From positions 368,533 through 432,532 of the forward strand of contig JADJTO010000003.1 of assembly GCA_016711105.1 (NCBI GenBank): a stretch of 64,000 nucleotides of DNA. Reading direction: 5' to 3'. Numbering within the stretch: position 1 is the stretch's first letter; every line of letters starts with the position of its first letter. This document shows, piece after piece, positions 49,642 through 59,354 of the stretch. The stretch is from Micropruina sp. GTDB lineage: Bacteria > Actinomycetota > Actinomycetes > Propionibacteriales > Propionibacteriaceae. A program made the translations under genes and the position numbers. A model generated the notes under the pieces. That model was not told the origin of the DNA. It made no database searches and worked only from the letters and a program-made list of their open reading frames with translations.

Positions 49642-49801
49642 GGTGTGTGATCCTCTCGTCGTTGCTTCCAGTCTGGCCACGGCAACCCGGCCGCGCCAAT
49701 CACGCTGAGCGATTACCCTCCCCAAGGGGTTTCAGTCAGGCAGCTGGGCAAGGAGTTGTCCGCGACGCGCCCCGCTTGCGAGGGTGCGGCCGGGCATCGC
49801 C

Positions 49802-49813
49802 TAGTCTGGGTTC
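49802..49813 (+). promoter_or_regulatory. leaderless -10 box of the CDP-alcohol phosphatidyltransferase gene
   Basis: TAGTCT at 49802 is followed by 6 bases and the GTG start, so the transcript of the whole cluster probably begins at the start codon. Confidence 0.5.
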
Positions 49814-50415
49814 GTGTCCGGCGAACCCTACGACACCGAACGTGTCGTCACGTTGCCGAATGTGCTGAGCTTCATTCGGTTGCTGGGGTGCCCCTGTTCT
49901 TGTGGCTGCTGCTTGATCGGCAGTACGACGTCTGGGCGGTGATTGTCCTGGCCTTCGGCGGTTTCACCGACTGGCTGGACGGGGTCCTCGCTCGCAGCTG
50001 GCATCAACGCTCCAAACTCGGTCAAGTCCTCGATCCGGCGGCCGACCGGCTCTACATCCTCTCCACCCTGATCGGTCTGGCGATCCGCGAGATCATTCCC
50101 TGGTGGCTGGTCATCCTGCTGGTCAGCCGCGATGTGCTGATGGGCTGCTTGTTGCCGTTGCTGAGAAGTCGTGGCTTCTTGAGCCTCCCCGTCCACTTCT
50201 TGGGCAAGGCGGCCACGTTCGCACTGCTGTACGCCTTCCCGCTCGTCCTGCTCGGCGCCGGTGATCACGCCTGGGCTGGAGGTGCCCAGGTGGTGGGGTG
50301 GGCCTTCGCTTCTTGGGGCGCGGGACTGTACTGGTGGGCCGGCCTGCTCTACGTCCGGCAGACCTACGAGGTGCTGCAACAGTTCCCCAGGGTCCGGCAC
50401 GTCAGCAGCACATGA
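49814..50415 (+). CDS. CDP-alcohol phosphatidyltransferase (one frame break)
   Basis: This membrane enzyme of about 201 residues forms phospholipid headgroups by moving a phosphatidyl group from CDP-diacylglycerol. The signature DWLDGVLAR then GQVLDPAADR (metal and substrate site) is present near residue 62. Several hydrophobic segments follow. The product is probably phosphatidylglycerol phosphate or cardiolipin, as for the PgsA2-like enzyme at this position in mycobacteria (Rv1822). One G is missing from a G run near 49888; repair gives FIRLLGVPLFLWLLL. It overlaps the DUF881 gene by 4 bp (ATGA). Confidence 0.85.
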
Positions 50416-51226
50416 GCGATCGGTCCAAGCCACCTCCGGCGGCTCCAGCTCACCACAGCATGGATTTGCTGAACAACCTGTTCCGCCAGCCGAACGACCC
50501 GGACTACGCGCTCAGTGCGGGGTCACCCCCACCCCCGGCCCGGAACCGGTGGGGGATCGCCGCGGTGCTGGCGGCGTTCGGGCTGATGGCGAGCGTTGCG
50601 GTCGCGAACACGCTTCGGCTGGCACCGTTGGCCGAAATCGAGCGGTCGCAGTTGATCGCCCGGATCCAGGACGAGGCCGCGCAGCAGCAGAGCCTCCGGG
50701 CAGAGGTCGATCGTCTGACCGCAGGAACCGGCAACTGGCCGATTCGCTGCTTGAGTCCGAGACCTCGCAAGGCACGATCCAGCTGATCTCCGCCCTTGAG
50801 ATCCCGACCGGGATGCGACCGGTCAGCGGAGAGGGCGTGATCGTGGTGATGGACGACTCCCCTGAGGCCAGGTCCTCCTCGAATCGGGTGGTCGACATCG
50901 ATCTGCGGCAGGCTGTCAACGGACTGTGGCAGGCGGGGGCCGAGGCGATCGCGGTCAACGGGCACCGACTCTCCGCCAGGACGGCGATCCGTGCTGCGGG
51001 CGACGCCATCACGGTGGATTACCGCTCGCTGACCAGGCCGTACCGGATCGAGGCCATCGGCGATGGGCGAGCCCTCGTGGCAGCCTTTCCGAAGACGCCC
51101 GGTGGCGCGTGGTGCGCGTACCTGACCATGAACTTCGGCGTCCAGTACGAGCTGTCGATGGCGGGTAGTCTGCGGGTGAGCGCCGACCCTGGACTCGGGG
51201 TTCGGGAAGCGAAACGGGCCGAGTGA
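50412..51226 (+). CDS. DUF881 family protein, first copy (one frame break)
   Basis: This protein of about 271 residues has one membrane segment (WGIAAVLAAFGLMASVAVA) near residue 55, a coiled-coil region and a C-terminal DUF881 domain (GEGVIVVMDDSPEARSSS then LRQAVNGLWQAGAEAIAVNG). The frame changes near 50735. Two DUF881 genes flanking a small basic protein are conserved in actinobacteria, but the function is unknown; a cell-envelope or division role has been suggested from context. Confidence 0.8.
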
Positions 51227-51236
51227 GGGGGACTGG

Positions 51237-51569
51237 TTGTTTGCCATCATCGGCCTGATCATCGGGATCCTGCTCGGAATCTTCCTGGAGCCGACGCTGC
51301 CTCGCGAACTCCAGCCGTACCTCCCGATCGCCATCGTTGCCGGCATGGACGCCCTGTTCGGCGGTTTTCGCGCTTACCTCGACCGGACCTTCACCGATCG
51401 CGTCTTCGTCGTCTCCTTCATCTCCAACGTGGCCATTGCCGCGACCATCGTCTGGATCGGTGACCAGATCGGGGTTGGTGCTCAGCTGTCCACGGCCGTC
51501 GTCGTCGTTCTGGGGATCCGAATCTTCACCAACGCCGCGGCGATCAGACGCAAGCTGTTCCATGCCTGA
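51237..51569 (+). CDS. small basic family protein (DUF1290)
   Basis: This 110-residue membrane protein has three hydrophobic segments and the signature FIEPTLP-like text (GIFLEPTLPRELQPY). The family Sbp is found next to division genes in many Gram-positives. The start codon is TTG 51237, which is unusual but is required by the conserved beginning (MFAIIGLIIGILLG). The stop overlaps the second DUF881 start by 8 bp. Confidence 0.82.
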   Translation: MFAIIGLIIGILLGIFLEPTLPRELQPYLPIAIVAGMDALFGGFRAYLDRTFTDRVFVVSFISNVAIAATIVWIGDQIGVGAQLSTAVVVVLGIRIFTNAAAIRRKLFHA

Positions 51570-52374
51570 GCCAGAAGCCCCGATGCCGGCTGCGGAGCAG
51601 AGCACCCACGGTGGGGAGCCACCCGTCGAGTCGGCGTCCGCTCCGGAGGAGACAACGGGAGCGACGCGCGGGCGCGCACTACGGGACTTTCTTCGCCCCA
51701 GCCGGGCCCAACTCGTCCTCGCTCTGATCCTGGCCCTGTTCGGGGTGGCGCTCACCATGCAGATCCGCAGCCGAGCTCAGGAGGAGGACTACTCCTCGTT
51801 GCGCCGCTCGGATCTGATCCAGATGGTCGAGGATCTGAGCGCCGAGTCCCGGCGGCTGGAGGACGAGATCGCCGACCTGCAGGAGACCCGTCGGCAACTG
51901 CAGACCGGGGTTGATCGGCAGGCAGTTGCCCGGGAGGAGGCCCAACGGCGTCTTGATGTGCTCTCGATCCTGGGCGGGACGGCAGCAGCCGAGGGCCGGG
52001 GCATCCGGATCACGATCGATGATCCTCAGGCCAAGGTCAGCCCGGAGATCCTCCTGAACGCCTTGGAAGAGATGCGCGACGCCGGCGGAGAGGTGATCGA
52101 GATCAACAACGCGATCCGGGTCGTCGCCTCCACCTGGGTCGGACGCGGGCCGATCGGCTTGACCGTCGATGACCAGGTGGTGACCAGGCCGATCTTGATC
52201 GAAGTGATCGGCGACCCACACGCGCTGTCGGAAGCGGCGAAGTTCCGTGGGGGACTTGTCAGCGAGGTCGAGGGTGAGCGAGTCGGCGGATCGGTCTCGA
52301 TCAGCACCGACGAGCGCGTCCTGATCTCATCACTGCACAGCCCCAAGCCGAACCTGTTCGCGCGACCTGCCTGA
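51562..52374 (+). CDS. DUF881 family protein, second copy
   Basis: This 270-residue protein has a proline-rich N-terminus, one membrane segment (LVLALILALFGVALTMQI), a coiled coil (residues about 80-130) and a DUF881 domain (GRGIRITIDDPQAKVSPE and ALEEMRDAGGEVIEINN). ATG 51562 overlaps the Sbp stop, so translation is coupled. The open frame extends upstream, but it covers the Sbp gene. No frame break is seen. The 121 bp to gcvH contain several GC hairpins and no recognisable riboswitch. Confidence 0.85.
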   Translation: MPEPEAPMPAAEQSTHGGEPPVESASAPEETTGATRGRALRDFLRPSRAQLVLALILALFGVALTMQIRSRAQEEDYSSLRRSDLIQMVEDLSAESRRLEDEIADLQETRRQLQTGVDRQAVAREEAQRRLDVLSILGGTAAAEGRGIRITIDDPQAKVSPEILLNALEEMRDAGGEVIEINNAIRVVASTWVGRGPIGLTVDDQVVTRPILIEVIGDPHALSEAAKFRGGLVSEVEGERVGGSVSISTDERVLISSLHSPKPNLFARPA

Positions 52375-52495
52375 GCGGGCCGACCCAGCCCAGCGACACG
52401 TGGGCCCACTCGGCCCCTTCAGGGGCAGCGCGAGCTGCCCGGGCTCGCTAGGGTTGAGCTGGGCGTAAGCCCCACCACGACGTGAGGAGTGATCA

Positions 52496-52876
52496 GTGTT
52501 TCCGGAGGACTTGAAGTACACCGACAAGCATGAGTGGGTTCGGCTCGGGAACGGCGACACGGTCAGGGTCGGCATCACTTCGTATGCGGCCGACGCCCTG
52601 GGCGATGTGGTCTACGTCTCCCTTCCCCAGGTTGGCGAAGAGGTGGCCCAAGACGACGCCTGCGCCGAGGTGGAGTCGACCAAGAGCGTTTCCGATGTGT
52701 ATTCCCCAGCGTCGGGGGTGATCACGTCGGTGAACGAGTTACTCAACTCCGCCCCCGAAACGATCAATGCCGACCCCTATGGCGACGGTTGGCTTTTCGA
52801 ACTGGAACTCAGTGATCCCACCGAACTCGACGACGCTTTGGAGGCGGACGCCTACGAGTCGCTCGTGAGCGAGTGA
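52496..52876 (+). CDS. gcvH: glycine cleavage system H protein
   Basis: GcvH carries the aminomethyl group from glycine on a lipoyl arm. The 126-residue protein has the lipoylation site Lys in ESTKSVSDVYSP near residue 63. It begins MFPEDLKYTDKHEWVR, the family start, at GTG 52496. gcvP lies 2.6 kb downstream. gcvT and lpd are not in the window. Confidence 0.94.
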   Translation: MFPEDLKYTDKHEWVRLGNGDTVRVGITSYAADALGDVVYVSLPQVGEEVAQDDACAEVESTKSVSDVYSPASGVITSVNELLNSAPETINADPYGDGWLFELELSDPTELDDALEADAYESLVSE

Positions 52877-52968
52877 CCCCTACGGTCAACCTTAGGTTTA
52901 CCGTAAGCTCAAGCGCATCGACAGGTGCGTGACAACACCATCGACCCAACGTCGAGAAGAAGGCAGCG

Positions 52969-53456
52969 ATGATGCTCACTTGCCCCTCCTGTGGACACGA
53001 CAACCCAGAGGCGAGCAACTTCTGTGCCAACTGCGGCACGAATCTCACCCGCGCCACGGGAGATACCACCAAGGTGATCTCTGCGATCACCGACGAACCC
53101 TTGGCTGACGACCTGAGCGCCGAAGATCTTCGCGCGGTCGAGGCGTTGCCCCCCAACTCGGCCCTCCTGGTCGTGCTGCGCGGACCGGACACGGGTGCGC
53201 GCTACCTGATCAACGCCGATGTGACCACGGCCGGTCGCCACCCCGGTGTGACATCTTCCTCGACGACATCACGGTCTCGCGCCACCATGCCCGGTTCGTC
53301 CGGCGCGACGGCTACGTGTGGGTCAGCGACGAGAACAGCCTCAACGGCACCTACGTCAATCGCGCGCTGATCGACAACGAGGTCGCCCTGCGCCGCGGGG
53401 ACGAAGTCCAGATCGGCAAGTTCCGGATGGTCTTCTTCACCGGCAGCCTGGGGTAG
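52969..53456 (+). CDS. garA: FHA-domain protein of the GarA/OdhI type (one frame break)
   Basis: GarA controls the 2-oxoglutarate branch (OdhA, GDH) when unphosphorylated. The FHA domain at residues about 75-160 shows TTAGRHPRCDIFLDDITVSR and SLNGTYVN. A CPSCG/CANCG zinc ribbon is present at the N-terminus, unlike mycobacterial GarA. The phosphorylation motif is GDTTKVIS near residue 32 in place of ETTS. One base is missing near 53243. The gene ends at 53456, 6 bp before ftsR. Confidence 0.85.
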
Positions 53457-53462
53457 GCGCGG

Positions 53463-54158
53463 ATGCCCCACGGCTTGAGGAGCATCGGTCAGGTCCTAGC
53501 CGTCCTGAAACCCGACTTTCCAGACGTCTCGATCTCAAAGATCAGATTCCTGGAGAGCGAAGGGCTGATCTCACCCGAACGTGCGCCATCGGGCTATCGG
53601 AGGTATTCCGAACCCGACGTTGTTCGGCTCCGCTACATCCTCGACGTCCAGAAGAACCACTACCTGCCGTTGAAGGTGATTCGCGAGCACCTCGACATGA
53701 TGGACAGCGGCCTTGAGCCACCCAAGCTGGAGACTCCGGTGACCGCGCCGGCCGCTGACCCCGTCATCGCTCAGCCGCCGATCGCCGCGCAGCCTCGTTC
53801 CGCCAAACGTCCGATCCGGGTCACCCGCCGCGAACTGCTGGAGTTGAGCGGGTTGTCGGAGACGAGTCTCACCGAACTCGAACGGCACGCACTGGTGACC
53901 CCGCGCCGTGGCACCGCCTATTACGGTCGGGACGCCCTGACCGTTGCTGTGGTCGCTCGCAAGCTCGCCTCGTTCGGGATGGACGCCCGCCACCTGCGCG
54001 TGATCAAGCAAGCTGCCGAACGCGAGGTCGGCCTGATCGAGCAAGCGGTTGCTCCGCACTTACGGCGGAACCCGAATCCGAACCAGCTGTCAGCCGAAGT
54101 GATGCAACTGGTTCTGCATGCCCACGCCGCCATCATGCGTTCGACGATGCCGCAGTAG
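53463..54158 (+). CDS. ftsR: MerR-type regulator FtsR
   Basis: The protein of 231 residues has an N-terminal MerR helix-turn-helix (SIGQVLAVLKPDFPDVS, KIRFLESEGLISP) and a second domain from residue 120 with further DNA-binding-like motifs. FtsR of Corynebacterium activates ftsZ and is the ortholog at this position (next to garA). A proline-rich linker separates the two parts. The gene starts 6 bp after garA. Confidence 0.85.
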   Translation: MPHGLRSIGQVLAVLKPDFPDVSISKIRFLESEGLISPERAPSGYRRYSEPDVVRLRYILDVQKNHYLPLKVIREHLDMMDSGLEPPKLETPVTAPAADPVIAQPPIAAQPRSAKRPIRVTRRELLELSGLSETSLTELERHALVTPRRGTAYYGRDALTVAVVARKLASFGMDARHLRVIKQAAEREVGLIEQAVAPHLRRNPNPNQLSAEVMQLVLHAHAAIMRSTMPQ

Positions 54159-54165
54159 GTGCCGA

Positions 54166-54651
54166 ATGCGTGAAATGGGAATCGTGGAAGTCCGGGTCGC
54201 GGGGACACAGAACACGCCGGTGGTGGTGCTCAAGGAGGTCGGGGGCATCCGTCACGTGGCGATCTGGATGAGCGCGTCCGGGGCGAGCAGCATTGTCACC
54301 GCACTGGAGGACCCCGACCCGGATCACCCGAGCAGCCACGATCTGCTGGTTGACCTGGTCGAGTTGTTCGACAAGCGAGTGGAGGCCGCGCACATCGTCG
54401 GTCACCAGGACGGGCAGTTCTACGCCGAACTGCTGGTATCGGGGAACGCCCTGGCGGCGCGCCCCTCGGACGCGCTGGCCGTCGCGTTGCGGGCGGGCTG
54501 CCCGATCCTGTGCGCCGAAGGAGTGTTGGCGGCGGTGGGGATCGACTTCGCTCAAACCGGTGAGGTGGGCCAGGGTCAGACCCCCGAAGCCGAAGTGGAG
54601 AAGTTCAGGGAGTTTCTCGATTCCGTCACCCCCGACGACTTTCAGCCCTGA
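54166..54651 (+). CDS. bifunctional nuclease family protein
   Basis: This protein of 161 residues belongs to the BFN/DUF151 family, with DNase and RNase activity reported in plants and predicted in bacteria. The segment SSIVTALEDPDPDHPSSHD and the hallmark SNALAARPSDALAVALR-like region (GNALAARPSDALAVALRAG) are visible. The start at ATG 54166 has MREMGIVEVRVAG. Such genes lie in the same garA-ftsR cluster in mycobacteria (Rv1829). A strong hairpin follows. Confidence 0.85.
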   Translation: MREMGIVEVRVAGTQNTPVVVLKEVGGIRHVAIWMSASGASSIVTALEDPDPDHPSSHDLLVDLVELFDKRVEAAHIVGHQDGQFYAELLVSGNALAARPSDALAVALRAGCPILCAEGVLAAVGIDFAQTGEVGQGQTPEAEVEKFREFLDSVTPDDFQP

Positions 54652-54653
54652 AC

Positions 54654-54684
54654 CGCAACCCTGAGGCGCTGCTTCAGGGTTGCG
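54654..54684 (+). terminator. terminator-like hairpin after the nuclease gene
   Basis: An 11-bp stem CGCAACCCTGA/TCAGGGTTGCG with a 9-base loop is present. It ends the gcvH-garA-ftsR transcript before a new promoter. Confidence 0.65.
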
Positions 54685-54711
54685 TAGCGACGCTGAAGGA
54701 GCGGCGTGTCG

Positions 54712-54741
54712 TTGACCGGTCGGACGTGGCGCGGTTACCGT
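54712..54741 (+). promoter_or_regulatory. promoter of the second MerR gene
   Basis: TTGACC at 54712 and TACCGT at 54736 are spaced by 18 bp. It fits the position of the hairpin before it and the GTG 54786 start after it. Confidence 0.5.
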
Positions 54742-54785
54742 CTAATCCCATCAGCGTGATTCCTTCCAAGCCGAGCGAGGTAGCA

Positions 54786-55352
54786 GTGACCGGTCAGCCC
54801 GAGGCGGCCCAGCCGAACGTCAGCAGCCAGGACCTGCTCTTCGACGGTGACTTCTCCCCGCTGCCCGAGGATCTCGGGTTCCGCGGCCCCGTGGCCTGCA
54901 GCGCTGCCGACATCACCTACCGCCAGCTCGACTACTGGGCTCGGACGGGACTGGTCGTGCCGGAGATTCGCTCCGCCGGCGGGTCAGGTACGCAGCGGCT
55001 CTACAGCTTCCGTGACCTACTGCTGCTGAAAGTGATCAAGCGTCTGCTCGACGCCGGCATCTCGCTGCAACAGATTCGTACCGCGATCGAGCACCTGCGG
55101 GCTCGCGGAGTGCAGGATCTGACTGAGGTGACGCTGATGAGCGACGGTGTCTCGGTCTATGAGTGCACCTCCGATGACGAAGTGGTCGACCTCCTTCGCG
55201 GTGGTCAGGGGATGTTCGGGATCGCCTTGGGTCGAGTTTGGCGCGACATCGAGGGCACCCTGGCGGCGCTCCCGGCCGAGCGTGCAGCAGTAGGGGCACC
55301 GGTCGCCCTGGACGAGCTGTCCACCCGTCGACGGACCCGCGCCGTCGGCTGA
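54786..55352 (+). CDS. MerR-family transcriptional regulator
   Basis: The 188-residue protein has an N-terminal MerR domain (ADITYRQLDYWARTGLVVPE, then RLYSFRDLLLLKVIKRLL) and a coiled-coil-like effector part. It matches the second MerR gene (Rv1830-like) in the garA cluster; its ligand is unknown. GTG 54786 is chosen since a promoter overlaps the earlier codon at 54726. It precedes gcvP by 87 bp and may control the glycine cleavage gene. Confidence 0.82.
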   Translation: MTGQPEAAQPNVSSQDLLFDGDFSPLPEDLGFRGPVACSAADITYRQLDYWARTGLVVPEIRSAGGSGTQRLYSFRDLLLLKVIKRLLDAGISLQQIRTAIEHLRARGVQDLTEVTLMSDGVSVYECTSDDEVVDLLRGGQGMFGIALGRVWRDIEGTLAALPAERAAVGAPVALDELSTRRRTRAVG

Positions 55353-55439
55353 TCGAGTCCGTCGGGGAAGGTCCGGCTCGGCTAAGTTGTGACCTGACAG
55401 GGCGCTCACCCGCCTGGATTTGCCGCCGGAAGGACTCAG

Positions 55440-58293
55440 ATGGCCGACTTCTCCGCACGTCACATCGGCCCGATCGGGTCCGATCGGAAGGTGATGCTTG
55501 ACCGGCTCGGGTACGCCAGTCTGGATTCCCTGACTGAGGCAGTCGTGCCGGAGTCCATTCGCAGCACCGCGTCGTTGCCCCTTCCCGCAGCCCGTTCCGA
55601 GGCTGAGGTTGCCCGGCGGCTCGCCGACTACGCGGCCCTCAACGTTCCTGCCCGGGCCCTGATCGGGCTCGGCTACCACGGGACCATCACCCCGTCGGTG
55701 ATTCGGCGGAATGTCTTGGAGGATCCCTCCTGGTACACCGCGTACACGCCTTATCAACCCGAGATCAGCCAGGGGCGGCTTGAGGCGCTGCTGAACTTTC
55801 AGACCATGATCGCCGATCTGACCGGGCTGCCCACTGCCGGCGCCAGCCTGCTGGATGAGAGCACGGCGGTGGCCGAGGCGATGGCCCTGGCCCGGAGGGT
55901 GACCCGCAAGGGATCGGTCTTTCTGCTCGACGCGCAGGCGCTGCCGCAGACCATCGCCGTGGTGAAGACCCGGGCGCTGGCTACCGGCGTTGACGTCGTG
56001 GTGGTGGCCGGGTCGATGGTCGAGGCCCTGCAGACGCATGAGGCGTTCGCGGTGGCGGTGCAGGTGCCGGGTGCCGACGGGGGAGTCCGTCCGGTGTCGG
56101 AGTTGCGGCAGATCGCGGCGACGGCGCACGCCAATGGCGCCCAGGTGATCGCCGCCGTAGATCTACTCAGCCTCACTCTGCTGACTCCGCCGGGGGAGTG
56201 GGGAGCCGATATCGCGGTCGGCTCGTCGCAGCGGTTCGGAGTGCCGCTGTTCTACGGTGGCCCGCATGCTGGATTCATCTCCGTCCGCGACGGCTTGGAG
56301 CGCCAGCTTCCGGGCCGGCTGGTGGGGGTCTCGGTGGACGCGGACGGGACCACCGCGTTTCGGCTCGCGCTGCAGACCCGTGAGCAACACATCCGCCGCG
56401 ACAAGGCCACCTCGAACATCTGCACCGCCCAGGTGTTGTTGGCTGTGGCGGCCAGCATGTACGCGGTCTATCACGGTCCGGACGGGCTGACCGCGATCGC
56501 CCGCGCGATCCATGACCGTACCCGGGCATTGGCGGCCTCGATTGTGGCCGCCGGGGGCAGCGTGGCGCACGAGGCCTTCTTCGACACCCTGACGGTTGAG
56601 CTGCCCGGCCGTGCGGCTGAGGTACTTGCCCAGGCTCAAGGCCTCGGGTTGCTGCTGCGTCCGATCGATGCGGACCGGGTCGGGGTGAGTCTCGGTGAGG
56701 ACGTCACGCTCACCGAACTGGCGCAGCTTGCCGAGCTTTTCGGTGGCCGGTTGTCGGAGGAGGGTTTCGGTGACCTGGCCGACCACCGGCGGGAGACGGC
56801 CTTCCTGACCCATCCGGTGTTCCGCCGCTACCACAGCGAAACCGAGCTGCTGCGCTATCTACGCGCCTTGTCGGATCGCGATTTCGCACTGGATCGGGGC
56901 ATGATCCCGCTCGGCTCCTGCACGATGAAGCTGAATCCGACGACGGCGATGGAGGCGATCAGCCTGCCCGGCTTCGCCGATCTGCATCCTTTGCGCCGAT
57001 CCCGGCCATGCGGCCGGCTACCAGCAGCTGATGACCGAGATCGAAGCCTGGTTGTGTGGGGTGACCGGGTATGACCGGGTCAGCCTTCAGCCCAATGCCG
57101 GCAGCCAGGGCGAGTTCGCCGGACTGATGGCGGTTCGCTCCTTCCACCTGGCCAACGGCGACCTTCGGCGCACCGTCTGCCTGATCCCCTCGTCCGCGCA
57201 CGGCACCAATGCGGCGTCCGCCGTGATGGCCGGGATGCGGGTGGTCGTGGTGAAGACGGCGCCGGACGGCGCGGTCGATCTGGACGATCTGCGGGCCAAG
57301 GTGGCCGAGCATGCCGACACCCTGGCCGCGATCATGGTCACCTATCCCTCCACCCACGGGGTGTTCGAAGAGGGAATCACCGAGTTGTGTGAGCTGGTTC
57401 ACCGGGCCGGCGGGCAGGTCTACGTCGATGGCGCGAACTTGAATGCGCTGATGGGCCTAGCTCAACCGGGGAGCTTCGGCGCCGACGTGAGCCACCTCAA
57501 CCTGCACAAGACGTTCGCCATTCCGCACGGCGGCGGTGGCCCCGGGGTCGGTCCGGTGGCCGTGAAGTCCCACCTGGCGCCCTATCTGCCGAACCATCCG
57601 CTGCTGCCCGAGGCGGGTCCGGTGACCAGTTACGGCCCGATCAGTGCGGCACCCTTCGGGTCGGCCGGGGTGCTTCCGATCACCTACGCGTTCATCGCGA
57701 TGATGGGCGCTGAAGGGTTGAAGGAGGCGTCGCAGGCGGCCGTGCTCAGTGCCAACTACATCGCCGCGCGGCTGGCCCCCAGCTTCCCGATCCTCTACAC
57801 CGGCGCCAACGGTCTGGTCGCGCACGAATGCATCGTCGACCTGCGTCCGCTGACCAAGCAGACCGGAGTCACCGTGGACGATGTCGCCAAACGCTTGATC
57901 GACTACGGGTTCCACGCGCCGACGATGAGCTTCCCGGTCGCCGGCACGCTGATGATCGAACCCACCGAATCGGAATCCCTGGCTGAGGTCGATCGCTTCT
58001 GCGAGGCGATGATCGCGATCAGGGGGGAAGCTGATCGGGTCGCCGCAGGGGAGTGGCCCAGTGACGACAACCCGCTCCGCCACGCGCCGCACACGCTGGC
58101 CAGGGTGACCGCCTCGGAGTGGAGCCACCCGTACAGCCGCGAGGTGGCCGCCTTCCCGGCAGGGCTGGCCCTTGGTGCAGTCGGGGCCGGCGCCCGGGAC
58201 AAGTACTGGCCTTCGTCGGCCCGGATCGACGGAGCGTTCGGTGACCGAAACCTGGTCTGCTCCTGCCCACCGGTCGACTCCTACGGGGAGTAA
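55440..58293 (+). CDS. gcvP: glycine dehydrogenase (decarboxylating) (frame break)
   Basis: GcvP removes CO2 from glycine and passes the aminomethyl group to GcvH. The start is MADFSARHIGPIGSDR. The N-terminal half has GTxTPxVIxRN-type GTITPSVIRRN and AISYGSxxxFG-like parts. The C-terminal half has IPSSAHGTNAASAVMAGM and the PLP Lys in HLNLHKTFAIPHGGGG near 57510. The length is about 950 residues. Near 56990-57015 two bases are missing; repair gives LHPFAPIPNAAGYQQLM. The position after the MerR gene and downstream of gcvH is as in mycobacteria. Confidence 0.92.
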
Positions 58294-58295
58294 TC

Positions 58296-59354
58296 ATGAA
58301 ACAACGGATTGACCAGTTGATGGCCCGGCCGAGCGTCGCCCACCTGCGACGGATGCAGGAGCGGTTCGGCCAACGGCTCGGTGGCCAGTTCGCCGCAGCG
58401 ATCAGCTACTTCTCAGTGCTGTCGATGGTGCCGATCCTGATGCTGGTGTTCTCCCTGCTCGGGCTCACCTTGACCGTCCTTCGTCCCGATTGGCTGGAGC
58501 AGGTTCGCCTCGCCATCGCTGCAGGACTGTCGGGCGGCGATCTGGGGGGCAGCGTGACCCAGGTGATCGAGGGCGCTCTGGGTAGCTGGAGCACGATCGG
58601 CGTGATCGGCCTCGCGACGGCCGCCTGGTCGGGAGCCGGCTGGGTGGCCAGCCTGAAGAGCGCCGTCCGGGCACAGTTGAGGGAGGAGCTCGACCGCCCG
58701 GAGGTCAAGCGCGGCTTTGCTCTGGAGCTTCTGGGGAACCTCGGCATCCTGATCGTGCTGTTCCTGGTCTTGGGCGGCACCTTCGCCGCCTCTGCCGTCG
58801 CCACGTCCCTGACCGGGGCGGTGGTCACCTGGCTGGGCCTGACCGGGGTGCCCGGCGCGTCCCTCCTGCTGCGGCTGGTGCCGGTGGTGGTCAACCTGCT
58901 GGCCGGCTTCGCCTTGTTCGCCTTCCTCTTCCTGGTCTTGCCCGAACAGCGCAAAGGGAAGCTCGTGCGGAGGAAGGCGGCCGCGGCTGGGTCGATCGGC
59001 CTGGCCTTGCTGCAAGTGCTGGTCAGCAACCTGATCGGGGTGTTCTCGGGGAACCCCGCCGCAGCCTTGTTCGGGCCCGTGATCGTGCTGATGCTCTTCT
59101 TCAACCTCTTCGCCACCTTGGTGCTCCTGCTCGCCGCCTGGATCGGCACCGCCGATGCGCCGGTCGCAGCCGTCGTGCCAGAGGTTGAGCCCGAGGTCGA
59201 GCTTGCGCCGACGGGCATGGTCAACGAAGCCGTGGCACGTCGAGCGATGGGTGTGGGGATGGGCACCGGGTACGTCGTCGGCGCCGCGACCGGGATCGGA
59301 GTGGGCGCCCTGATCGCCGCCGCAGCGGCCCGGCTTCCCCAGCGCCGCCGGTGA
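58296..59354 (+). CDS. YihY/YhjD-family inner membrane protein
   Basis: This intact protein of 352 residues has six membrane segments, with the characteristic FAAAISYFSVLSMVPILML near residue 32, and a long soluble C-terminal tail with an EVEPEVEL acidic stretch. A glycine-rich region GMGTGYVVGAATGIGVGAL ends the protein. The function is unknown. The stop of gcvP is 2 bp before, and the aminotransferase start overlaps its stop by 4 bp. Confidence 0.82.
   Translation: MKQRIDQLMARPSVAHLRRMQERFGQRLGGQFAAAISYFSVLSMVPILMLVFSLLGLTLTVLRPDWLEQVRLAIAAGLSGGDLGGSVTQVIEGALGSWSTIGVIGLATAAWSGAGWVASLKSAVRAQLREELDRPEVKRGFALELLGNLGILIVLFLVLGGTFAASAVATSLTGAVVTWLGLTGVPGASLLLRLVPVVVNLLAGFALFAFLFLVLPEQRKGKLVRRKAAAAGSIGLALLQVLVSNLIGVFSGNPAAALFGPVIVLMLFFNLFATLVLLLAAWIGTADAPVAAVVPEVEPEVELAPTGMVNEAVARRAMGVGMGTGYVVGAATGIGVGALIAAAAARLPQRRR

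Noticed and set aside
52377..52495. Glycine riboswitch before gcvH
   Set aside because: The region has GC hairpins but not the conserved glycine aptamer core. The same holds for 55353-55439 before gcvP.
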